The notes under the pieces were generated by a model. It was given only the letters and a program-made list of their open reading frames with translations, did no database searches and was not told where the DNA came from. A stretch of DNA of 64,000 bases, taken from contig NC_088318.1 in NCBI RefSeq assembly GCF_910592395.1, positions 8,496,349-8,560,348 of the forward strand. Direction: 5' to 3'. The DNA comes from Lineus longissimus (taxonomy: Eukaryota; Nemertea; Pilidiophora; Heteronemertea; Lineidae). The position numbers and the translations under genes were made by a program. How positions within the stretch are numbered: position 1 is the first letter of the stretch; each line of letters opens with the position of its first letter. Of this stretch, positions 54,604-64,000 are shown one piece after another.

Positions 54604-56808
54604 TGCAAACAGTATTTAAGAGGGTTTGTCTTTCTGTCTCATTGATTGTGCCAGTGTTGGGTTTACAGTTTGTTTTCTTTGATATCGGCTCCTGTTAGAA
54701 TGTCTCAGGTTCTTATGCGTTTTTTAGTGACATTCCGTGCATCCTTCCCATGTTGTGGTATCTTAGAGTCCTAGCCAAGACGACGACCCATATTCGCCTA
54801 TGGCTTGCTATTATACTCATGCGTGCATGAATCTGTAAGCTGAACGGCAGGTAGTCTTCTCTTTCAAGTACATACTGGTTGTTGGGTTGCGGTCAATCCT
54901 TATCAACGGGGCCATGTTTGCATTTGACTGTTTTCTCTGCATTGTTAAAGTTCCCCCTAAGGGTTGCCGTCAGTACCAGATCATTCTCGGCAGATGTAAA
55001 CACAATCATATTACGATAGAGGTACTTCCCTATATTTTGATTCTCAATGACAACATGTCGTTTTGTGGGGTTATTTCGTCTAATTCTTCTAAATATTGCC
55101 GATAAAAGACACGTAGAGAAACCCAGATTCATGCGCTCAGTTCATCTACGAACGGTAGACGTTTTGACAGAAAACTAGGGTGAGTTTTTTCTGTATTTTC
55201 TCTTGATTTGCTAGGTACAATTGGCCATGACAACTGTTATTAGAAAAGTCATAGGATAGAATGACTCCCGTAGCTTGTTTACATAGGAAGTGTTACCGTT
55301 TTTGGCTTTCTGTCTCGTTAAATTTGCTCAGTCATTGAGTCGAAGTCGAAGATCAAAACACACATGAATGCCATTGTACATTTTATACACAAAACGGTAT
55401 TGCAAAAAATTCTTCCCAATCATTAGAAGGAAATAATCGTAATACTTCACAATTATCTATTACACATAAATATAACAACTACAGGAGAATGATTTTGAAA
55501 TCCAGACAAAACTTTGTTATAAGAATAGCCTCTTTGTATTTATAAACATCATCGACGTAATCAAAACAAAACCGAACGCTAGATGAACAAACATGGCGGA
55601 GCACTTCACAAGAAGTTGACTTTTTCTCATGTTTCTTGTCAAAATAACAATGATATCGTACACCTTTGATTGTGACACAAATAATAGCGACGAAGTAGTC
55701 TGCTGGAATTGCGAGGTATTTTTAACGAACAATAAAACTGCCATTCTCAGTCTATGCTGATACGGAAAACCGTGAGGAGCTGCATGAACTGGGCCTACAT
55801 TATTTACCATACATTACAGTTACATACCCGATACCGGTACATGAACAAATGCAATACCCTGCAACATATGTGCGGGGAAGTAAAGTATGCATTGCAAGCC
55901 ATGTGTCCAAACTCTACCAAGGTGAACGTTAGTAAATAAGGGTGAACTTTTCCAAATTTAACTTTATTATATCCCCCCCCCCACCAGTTCACTAGTTTTT
56001 CACACAAGTTTTGATATTTTTTTGTACATTTATGTTTTACCGTACCACCAACATGAACAGTGAGCCATACAGGGTTGTATATCCTCTCACTATTTTTCGC
56101 GTATCAGCACAGACTACTCATTGTTTTTGTAACAAAATCGGGAATGTTAATAATAAATATCTTATTTTGATGGTGTTTTTTTACAGTGCTATTTTTTCTC
56201 ATGTTTACAGGATGATTCAGTCTATAATCTACGAGTCATTTCGGTGGTTTCCACTGGCAAAGTGGTGTTGCTGTGCATGCTGTGGAACTGGTGATACGAA
56301 TCCAATCAACCAGTCAGCCATGAGATTGACATGATCGGGAAAGAAGACGCTGTATCTTAGCTGATTTGTCCTTCACGTTTTGGTCTTGTTTTACTGTATT
56401 ATAAAAGTTGATTGAATAAAGAAGCCTTGAAATTGAAAAGGCATCTCTGAATTTTTATTCATTATAATATTAAATAAAGCTTGCCTATCAAACCTAAACT
56501 CTTGAACATGCAACCTTTAACCCTTATACTAGTGTCATGCTCTTAGGTCGAGTTAAAATTCCTACCCCTTTACTGTCGCGCTCGACCCGGGGTCGAGAGA
56601 GAGGGTAATGCCTCAGAAAATAAATTATCTACGGCGCAATTGGAGTCCTTTATGTTTAGTTTATCTGCCAGTGTAAAGACAGCACTGCGTCTGATCATTT
56701 GATACCAGGAAACCAAATTGTTTCTACATGAAAATTTGCCGCAACTTGCAACTGAAAGTCCAGCACCTTTTCAGAAGAGGTCAGGCAAGGGGTAAGGTTA
56801 TGTAAGAG
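54604..56808. other. No recognised gene
   Basis: The minus-strand region just right of the Penelope fragment (to about 54760) may hold decayed linker sequence (ILTGADIKEN). Beyond that, short frames only. At about 56.57-56.60 kb there is a GC-richer CTCGACCCGGGGTCGAG palindrome of unknown meaning. Confidence 0.4.
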
Positions 56809-57075
56809 ACGTCATCATGCCTCATGTCACAATCGAGTAAGAGACCGCATTGTCGCCTGAATGATATGAGACAAGAGGGTGATGTCACAATCAAGTAAGT
56901 GACCACATTGTAGCCTGATTGATATAAGAGAAGAGCGTGATGTATGAGACATTATCATGTCTGATGTCACAATCAAGTACGACTTCGTTGTAGCCTGATT
57001 GATATAAGAGAAGCGGGTGATGTTAGAGACAGCATCATGCCTCATGTCACAATCTATAGACTGCATTGTGGCCTT
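56809..57075. repeat. Tandem repeat with GATGTCACAATCAAGTA units
   Basis: About four degenerate units of 60-110 bases share ATGTCACAATCAAGTA, a TTGTAGCCTGATTGATATAA block and AGAGAAGAGCGTGATG. Non-coding minisatellite. Confidence 0.75.
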
Positions 57076-57119
57076 ATGGGAGGGAATAGGGCAGTGTCAC
57101 AAGAACTAATCTAAACTCA

Positions 57120-57480
57120 AGGTAATGAAGGAGAGATTTGCACTGACGTACTTTTATGACCTTCTGCTCTACTTTAAGACTGTTATAGCTAAAGTATTCG
57201 TGTTTGGTATTAAACTGAAGATAACGAAAAGTAGGTTTGTGCTAACCCATTTTCATTACCAACTGACCTATGAGACGGTTACAGCGAACGGTGTCATTTG
57301 TGTTTGATATCAAACTAAAAGTGTTTAAGAGTAGGTTTACCCTGATATACTTTTATGACTCACTAAACAACTTGAGCACCGTTAGAGGAAGGTAGTCGCG
57401 TTAATGGAATCAAACTAAAGGTATTGAAAGAGCAGTTTTGCGCTGGCCTGTTTAAACACAGTTGGAGCAAAGGCACTGAA
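57120..57480 (+). repeat. Degenerate ~110-bp tandem repeat
   Basis: Units share TTTGCACTGACGTACTTTTA-like, GTGTTTGATATCAAACTAAA-like and AAGAGTAGGTTT-like blocks. About three to four copies follow the previous minisatellite directly. Confidence 0.6.
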
Positions 57481-58724
57481 GGTATTGAAGAGAGGAGTGA
57501 CAAAAGAACCCCTCAACTACTTCATTCACTGCAGTTCAAATAAATCCTTCACAACTGTCATCCACCCTAGGGGCCAAATTCATAAAGGGCGTGTAAGGGT
57601 TAGACGTGTGTAACTTCTCCCTGATTAGTTATAGGGCCTATTCATATTCTGTGAGGATTTACCTGAAGGACCTGAATCTGTCTATTCAGTAGTTAAATGC
57701 TGTTTTAAGCTGAACGCCCTTCATGAATTTGGCCCCATTTGTCTAAGCTTGATTCCATCCAGTCTGTCCACATCTCCCTATCTACCATAAACCTACATTC
57801 TGGTACTCGCATATACTACTTGCTACATTTTCTTGTCATTCATCTCATTCCTTGCTATTAAATTCCGCCAGCGTAGCTATTGAGGCCGCCAGGCCTCAAG
57901 TCTTAGAAACATTTTTCTCCTTGACGATTACATCCATGATTTAATATTCGATCTAGCATGTATGGTTGTAGTGATATCATAAATTATTTTGCTTTGTGCT
58001 GAAATGAAAGCTCTTATATATTGAAAGTAGCATCTGTTTGTTCACAGGTTAAAATATTTATCTTAACAATGATACTCTGTAATATGAACGTGGGATGAAT
58101 ATTTCTGAAAATATTTAAAAAATAAAACAAACAAACACAATTCAAGTTAGCGGTAGATACTACATTAACCACCTCCAGTTGAAAAAGTTTTGGGAGATAT
58201 AATGTGTCTGTATACTGTGTCGCTATCAAGAAAATCACAAGTTGAAAAGTATGACGAGAAAAACATTTATTGTTATCGAACTGTTTGTTCTGGATCGTTA
58301 ACTTTGACAGCAATACATTCTACAATGATTATACGATAATTGTTAGATAATTACTCCTCTTAAACTGAATGATAGAAAATCCAATTGAACGTAACACTCA
58401 TTAAATAATTTGCTGTCACCTGTCGATAATAGCTAATTATGCATCATTCCAAATCCAACGGACTTGAAAAAACTATTTTCACTGTCATCTTGAAATGTAT
58501 CGACACAACTCTTCCTAATTAGTGGGTCCTGAATATTACCTTGTGTGTGTGTAATTAATGAGGTGAACTGTTCTTGACATGTATGTATCACTTTTGACGA
58601 TTAATTGAATAATGATAGTAAAAGAATTAAACTGACCTTCATTATGTAACAATATGAATATTTCAATGCATAATGGATGTGTTTAACTCCTATTAATTAA
58701 TTGAAACTTGTAGTACTTCCATCT
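57481..58724. other. No recognised gene
   Basis: AT-rich, probably intronic to the Ca2+-ATPase gene if that gene extends leftwards. CAGTTTAAGTTA-type homology to known classes was not seen. Confidence 0.35.
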
Positions 58725-58985
58725 TCCCAGACTCTGAAGAATAATCCATCCTAAATGCATCCCAAACACTATACATGTAGTACTATAGCACTACAGCGAT
58801 TCAATTTTATTCATCTCTCTAGGTTTTCTTATTTTTTCTTCCATGTCACATTTTCCCTCCCCATCCCTATAAATTCATCTTAACCCAATATCAAATACAA
58901 CATCTTCCAGACTCCGAAGAATACTCCATCCTAAATGCATCCAAAAAACACTATAGTAGTACTATAATACTACAGCGATTCAATT
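58725..58985 (+). repeat. Direct repeat pair, ~80 bp, 186 bp apart
   Basis: Copy 1 (about 58722-58810) and copy 2 (about 58908-58990) share CTTCC-CAGACTC-GAAGAAT, then TCCATCCTAAATGCATCC, then CACTACAGCGATTCAATTTT (one mismatch in copy 2). Confidence 0.85.
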
Positions 58986-58990
58986 TTACT

Positions 58991-60305
58991 AATTTCTAAA
59001 GAGATCGCATTTATACCGATTTATAGCATTAGACATACTCATGTCTTAATTCCAATTCTTGACGACTAACTTCTAGATGTCACACGTCTTAATTTAAATT
59101 AAACCCTAACCCCATACTCCAAGCTTATGCTATAGTACTATGGTATCATAAACCCCTGATTATAGCATTATTGCTTAATTGAATTCCACATGCAGCTGCA
59201 ATACCAGACTTCATTTATCATTCATTGATGACCACAGCATCACATCATCAATGAATGATCAAAGAATATTAATCACCTATACAGCCAGGTCATCCAACCA
59301 TAACCCCCTCAGCCAGGCAGCCAACCTCGGCCAACTCAGCCAACCTCAGCCAAGGTACGAAATGGTCGGCCTACACTACTATGGTAAATAAAGACTCGAG
59401 TCAAAATAACATCTACAGTTGGCGGAGACTCCAGAGTCTGCCTGCAGACTCAAACGACAATTCTGTTTGTCCACAATCTTGTATTACATGTATACTGGTA
59501 CCATACCGTATCTGTTATGGACAAAATGTCAGCTGAGCGCCAGGCCCTTTGGCCTCTGGTTGAATTCGATGATGGGAACTACTAACTGTAGAGTGGAAAG
59601 TGAATGGGCAGCCAATCGCTTGGTTATAATGTATTGCCTTAGAATCAAGTCTCGATATCAACATGGAGCAACACTTGATGGTGGATGGTACTGCACTGCA
59701 ATTCACGTTTGCAAAGAATCAAGAGGTCTGCCAAAGTCACAATGTAGACCTTTCTTATCAAATCAATTCATCTGTTTTGATATAGAATCAACCTTATTCG
59801 TTTACAATTTAAAATATCCAATCTGAGAACAGAGTAATTAAAATGTTTCCTGATGTTCAGAACAAATCGGAATGAGCATTGTTGTATTCAGACAAATTAA
59901 GTTGATTTCTGGCGAATATCATTGAACAAATGATTTGTTATATGAAAAGAGGTCCTGAAATCCCGCATATTGTAATAGTTTGTAGTGTAATAGTTGTTCA
60001 ATGAAGTTTGATTTTGGTTGCCCAAGATTTGATTTGTGGTGAAACAAACAAAATAACTATTCACTCTTGTCCAATCTAAAGGAAAAGCATGAACTTGCAT
60101 TGATTCAAAAAGTGTAATTTTGGGCATTCCTGGAGTTTCATATTACTTTACTTTCGGATATGATAACGGTGTGGTTCCACCTAATAGAAAGTGTTTAATA
60201 GTGGCAAGGTCTAACCTCACAAATGTTCTCCAGGTACAACAAATGAATGCATTGTCCTGCTATTTGAATTAACTATTGCTGTAGGATCGTAAATTTTCTT
60301 TTCAG
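58991..60305. other. No recognised gene; solo family B end at 59529-59561
   Basis: Presumed intron of the Ca2+-ATPase gene. TCAGCTGAGCGCCAGGCCCT then TTGGCCTCTGGTT is a family B right end without a visible left end. A small CAGCCAACCTC repeat lies near 59.32 kb. The frame 59419-59826 has no motif. Confidence 0.5.
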
Positions 60306-60414
60306 TGTGAGAGGTGGCCGTATTGAAACCTTCCTGGCTAGAGAACTTGTGCCTGGTGATATAGTTCAAATAAGCATAGGTGACAAGGTGCCTGCAGACA
60401 TCAGATTATTTGAG
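60306..60414 (+). CDS. ATP2C1: ATP2C1/SPCA-type Ca2+/Mn2+ ATPase, one exon
   Basis: A 109-base exon between TTTTCTTTTCAG and GTAAGG. It encodes [20 protein letters not shown], then [16 protein letters not shown], with its first base completing a preceding codon. This is the actuator-domain stretch of P-type ATPases (LVPGD and GDKVPAD). The combination [15 protein letters not shown] and ADIRLFE is closest to the secretory-pathway Ca2+/Mn2+ pump of the Golgi, rather than to SERCA or PMCA. The TGES exon that should follow and the transmembrane exon before it were not found in the window, so introns exceed several kb. The exon looks intact and under constraint. A family B element begins 95 bases after its donor. 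Confidence 0.85.
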
Positions 60415-60508
60415 GTAAGGGATCATCTCAAAATACATTTGATGCCCCAAAAGATGAAAGTATTTTGTCTGGGGAGGGGTCAGTAATTTTTTTGGGATAG
60501 GTTTTGTC

Positions 60509-62182
60509 TTTTTTAGCTCAGCTGACTAAGTCAGCCGAGTCAAATAAGTTGTTCAGTGGCGTCCGTCTGTCCATCCATCCATCCATCCGTCCATCCATCC
60601 GTCCATCCGTTAAACCCATGGTGCACATTTTGTAACCGTAAGACCTAGAGACTTCAATTTTGCATTTCTGGATACTTCTGGTCAAACTCTACTTTCAAAA
60701 CAAAATTTGTCGCCATTCGACCTACTTCCTGCGAGCGAGAGTGCATGTAGGAAACTGGCCTATCTCGGCCTAGGAGCAGCAGAATTAGTCGAAATATGCT
60801 CTAATATTAAGATAAAATTCTTGAAAATCTATTTTATTGAGAAAAAGTTCAAAATTTTAACAGGAGAGGGCGCTACCTGCCTTTTAATTATTTCTGCCGA
60901 TTCAAATTCCCGCCCGATGACGTCAGCCATCAATGAAGTCTCCTATTTGCCAGTTCTCAAAACATGGCAGCCACACAACAAAAGCAGTAGCTCCAGGAAT
61001 AATTCACTGTTCACTTCAGCTTCGTAATCGATTGTACCCCCACTTTATTGTGTTTTGTGTGGTGTTCCTATTCAATCAACGATGTAAGGCCTTATTATGT
61101 TGGTTTTAATTGAGAAGGTGCATTATAAGCGGCCTACGAAATACCGAAGCGGAGACAAAATGGCAGCATGTTGTTTAGGCTTGGAGCTCAATGACACTCA
61201 AGTACCCAATTTTCTGCTTAAAAAGTAGTCTTGTAGGCGATATTATCACCAGTTCGTTTCAGTGGTAGTCATAAGGTCTTTAGGGACTACTTTCAGAAAT
61301 TAGTTCTTGAAAATTTGGCCACATTTCTGTGAAAACGATATCGGAAGTGCATGCTCTGTTTGTGATGACATCGCCGATGTATTTTGAAGTGGAGAATTCC
61401 CACAGTATGTGCAGTGAATCGGCATGATTCTGTTCGCCTATTAAGTTTTAGTTCTACGATTCTTTCATGAGTAAAAAGTAGACATTCTAAGCAATACAAT
61501 AATGTCACTCCCATAAAAATTGATTGGAAATTGAGGGAGCTACGGCATTCTGTTCGGCAACTGGCAGCGCTGAAAAAATACATTGCATACTGTTCAATAC
61601 CAAATGGCACATTTCAAAAAGCGCTCATTGGACAACGTAGGGAATCACCAGAAATGACGTCATCGCTGGTCTAAATAGAAAACTACGGTGGCGCAGTAGA
61701 GCACAAGAAAAGGTTTAGCATTAACTTCGTCATGCAAACGATTTCTCATGAATGATTTATTTGATCATCATCAGCTTGTTTCCCCTGATAGATAAAAAAA
61801 TGACTTACAATTTCCGTCAAAGTTTTCTATTTTGTGTATAGTCACATGTTATTTAACTGGCAAGGAGCCAAGCAGTTTTGAATATTCGCGGGAAAATACT
61901 TTGTACTTGTAAACGAGGCTATGACAATGAGTATCCTCATTCATGGCATAAACTTCATGTTTCGGTAAATATTTTCATACGATGATTTCACCCGAATTAT
62001 GGTCAGGATTGAGGAATGAACAGTGGCATAATTATGTCAACCAAAAACATTGGTACCGTAGTGAACGCAAAAGGATATCAAATACCATGGAGCATGCCAT
62101 TTTCATGCATAATGAACTTAACACCGGGAAGATATTAATGATATTAACTCAGCTGAGCGCCAGGCCCTTGGGCCTCTTGTTT
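60509..62182 (+). mobile_element. Non-autonomous Helentron-like family B element, 1.67 kb
   Basis: The left end T-run AGCTCAGCTGACtaaGTCAG and right end CTCAGCTGAGCGCCAGGCCC then TTGGGCCTCTTGTTT equal the ends of the 17.4-kb element. The 5' interior (GTCCGTCTGTCCATCC, TTTTGTAACCGTAAGACCTA) matches 36.37-36.45 kb. No coding sequence is visible. It sits in the intron just after the ATPase exon, in sense orientation. Confidence 0.8.
60562..60612 (+). repeat. CCATCCAT/CCGT microsatellite
   Basis: GTCCGTCTGTCCATCCATCC and similar tetranucleotide units over about 50 bases at the 5' interior of the family B element. Confidence 0.9.
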
Positions 62183-62876
62183 CATCTGTGGCATCACTTT
62201 CAAAATTTTATTTTTGTCTATGCCTTCAACGCTTACAAAGCGAGTCAAAAGCAAATTTCAAGTTGTTGAAAAGTACATGTCTCAAGCTACTAAATCATAG
62301 TTTGAGTATTTACTGAGTTATGAACTTGTAGCTGACGCGGCTTTTCTCATGCACACCTGCTTGCTTCGCAGTTATACTACTGCACCATCTTTAGAATGTT
62401 TTTGGCAGGAAGGTACTAGTAATACCAGCCTGGCCTTCTGTTGAAAAATAGCTAGAGGAGTAAATGTTTACTCACCTAACAACCCTTGGGCGAGTATTTT
62501 GGCGCGGCGCATGTGGAGCAGCATACATGCTATAATTATATAATTACAAAATGAACAGTATTCATTCATTAAAGGGAAGGGCCCGCCAAAAAATGGGGAG
62601 TTTTGGACGGCCCAGTCAAAACCTTAGGCGGGAATAAGGTTTCATTGATAAATATAAGGAGTTTCAAGGACCCCAAAACACTTGCAAGGTTTAAGAAATA
62701 CTGGTCTGTCATTGGTTTACGTTTTCTTATCATCAACATAGTCTCATCTTGAAAAATAAGACAATATTTACGACCGATGCGACCAATTTTTACATTCATT
62801 TTGCAACATTATCGTTAACGCGCCCCTTGCAGATTCGTAAGGTACTACATGTATTTGGATGTTTTGTGACAAACTG
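62183..62876. other. No recognised gene
   Basis: A short stretch between the family B element and the LTR-retrotransposon fragment; presumed intronic, no motif seen. Confidence 0.4.
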
Positions 62877-62914
62877 CCTAGTCTAGTTTCTTCGCTTGCG
62901 GATAAACGAATAAG

Positions 62915-63610
62915 TTAACATCGCCTAAGAAACTGTTCCCTAACCATCAAACTTTGCAACTTGTCATATGTTTTTACAATCTTGGTTGATGCCACCCACT
63001 TGTCAAACAACTGTGAGATTCTTGTCATGTACTTGGAAGGTGTTTCACCAACCTCAACCTTGGTTGTGAAAAACTGTTTCCGGAACTCATCTTCTGTTAA
63101 CAAGTACCGTCTCAACAAAGCCTCTTTGACTTTATCATAATCTTTTTGTTCTGCATCTGACAACCCATAGAAAGTATCAAGAGCTTTCCCCGCCAACAGT
63201 AAACTCAACTGCAACGGCCAATCAGCTCTCTTCCACTTTCTGAGCTCAGCATAGCTCTCAAACCGGTTGATATAGGAGTCAAATTTGTCTTTCTCCTCAT
63301 TGAAAACAGGTAATTTTGATTTACCCACTGAAACACTGCCATTCAGTTTTTCTCTTTCTAATTCTAATTTCTGTTCTTCTAGCTTAAGTTTTTCAAACTC
63401 TAATTTCTCTCTCAATGTCCTTTCAGCCTCTGCATCATGCATCTTTGCCAAAGCAATTTCTCTTTCAGCCTGTGCCTCTTTTATTTTCTCTCTTTCCAAA
63501 GCACGTTTATCACGTTCTAAGTTCTGCTGTTCAACAGTATATTTCCTCAAAGTGTCCTCGTCAAGGCCTAAGGCCTTACCAGCGGCGACAATCTCTGCCA
63601 CTTCTGACAT
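62915..63610 (-). pseudogene. Gypsy-type gag, 3'-truncated
   Basis: 231 codons from Met at 63610. Residues about 25-90 are a Glu/Lys-rich coiled coil (QQNLERDKRALEREKIKEAQ and similar). A capsid-like region follows: KLPVFNEEKDKFDSYINRFE, WPLQLSLLLAGKALDTFYG, and EALLRRYLLTEDEFRKQFF, the fold common to Ty3/Gypsy gag and SCAN domains. The frame ends at TAG/TGA after REQFLRRC. In another frame just beyond, DVNLFVYPQAKKLD continues the gag text, so a small indel near 62920 broke it. No zinc knuckle, protease or pol is left. The element's 5' LTR lies at 63788 onward. Confidence 0.8.
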
Positions 63611-63787
63611 CTTGTTTCTATTCTACCCTAAAACCACCGAGAACATGAATGTCACCACGATTATATGTTTCAAATTCAAAGTCCCAATACGCCAATGATC
63701 AATGGTAAGTGTACTAAACTACACTCAACTCGCATCACTTTATTTACTCCCTATTTGCCTCCGAAATTTCCCGGCTGAGCACCCAAA

Positions 63788-64000
63788 TGTGGCAAACTTG
63801 GGCGCAAGATGCGGCGTTCATTGATTAAGGAAAAACTTTGTCTTCATTTGAAACATATATTGAAACAAGTATATACAACAGTTAGGGTTAACAAATACAG
63901 TGCACGAGCTTTAATGGTTCTTCCACGAATAAGTTCCTATAATGTCTCGATTCTAGTACATATATCGTGTCCGTGAGTTTCAGAGTATTCCACGCGGACG
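63788..64000 (-). repeat. 5' LTR of Gypsy-type element, runs off window
   Basis: On the minus strand the LTR would end GTTTGCCACA, directly followed by TTTGGGTGCTCAGCCGGGAA, a placement typical of a Gypsy primer-binding site ahead of gag (Met about 180 bases further). The LTR start is beyond the window, so its length is unknown. The cognate tRNA was not assigned. Confidence 0.6.

Noticed and set aside
56565-56600. CTCGACCCGGGGTCGAG palindrome as a transposon end
   Set aside because: No second copy or flanking duplication was found in the window.

Overview
The window is AT-rich metazoan genomic DNA with GT-AG introns, polyadenylation signals and dense nested transposable elements. Helentrons, DIRS, BEL/Pao, Gypsy, Penelope and PIF/Harbinger-like elements together, plus TTTTTAGCTCACC/TTTTTAGCTCAGC repeat ends, suggest a marine invertebrate (mollusc, hemichordate, cephalochordate or similar). 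The sequence alone does not settle the phylum.

Layout. 0.8-2.9 kb: an apparently intact three-exon THAP zinc-finger gene, facing a decayed P2X7-C-terminal-like zinc-domain pseudogene. 4.7-8.2 kb: a decayed gene with a DGGPDH motif, split by a 1.29-kb PIF/Harbinger-like transposon (52-bp perfect terminal inverted repeats, ATT target duplication). 9.3-14.7 kb: a 5.35-kb element with 18-bp inverted repeats and a TTAG duplication, inserted into a Helentron-like repeat; it carries decayed genes I cannot assign and is itself hit by another Helentron-like repeat. 15-22.3 kb: ~300-bp tandem arrays split by a rearranged DIRS element (inverted terminal repeats, internal complementary region, RNase H and tyrosine-recombinase remnants). 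24.8-30 kb: repeats and a ~530-bp MITE. 30.3-35.3 kb: a defective BEL/Pao retrotransposon with CCAAC target duplications. 36.3-53.8 kb: a probable 17.4-kb Helentron. 54.1 kb: a Penelope GIY-YIG remnant. 60.3 kb: one exon of a secretory-pathway Ca2+-ATPase (ATP2C1/SPCA type), the only clear conserved host gene. 60.5-62.2 kb: a non-autonomous Helentron-like element in its intron. 62.9-64 kb: the gag end of a Gypsy-type LTR element running off the window.

The main discovery candidate is the Helentron. It combines a 2A-like ribosome-skipping motif, a cysteine-protease-like domain, zinc motifs, an HUH replication initiator with two tyrosines, a PIF1-like helicase and an APE-type endonuclease. A separate spliced RPA-like single-stranded-DNA-binding gene follows, with partial tandem copies. 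The main reading frame is nearly complete but carries one frameshift and four in-frame stops. Its ends match the dispersed small repeats elsewhere in the window, so autonomous and non-autonomous members can be linked.

No tool searches were run. Family names come from motifs read by eye. Coordinates of repeats without sharp ends are approximate.
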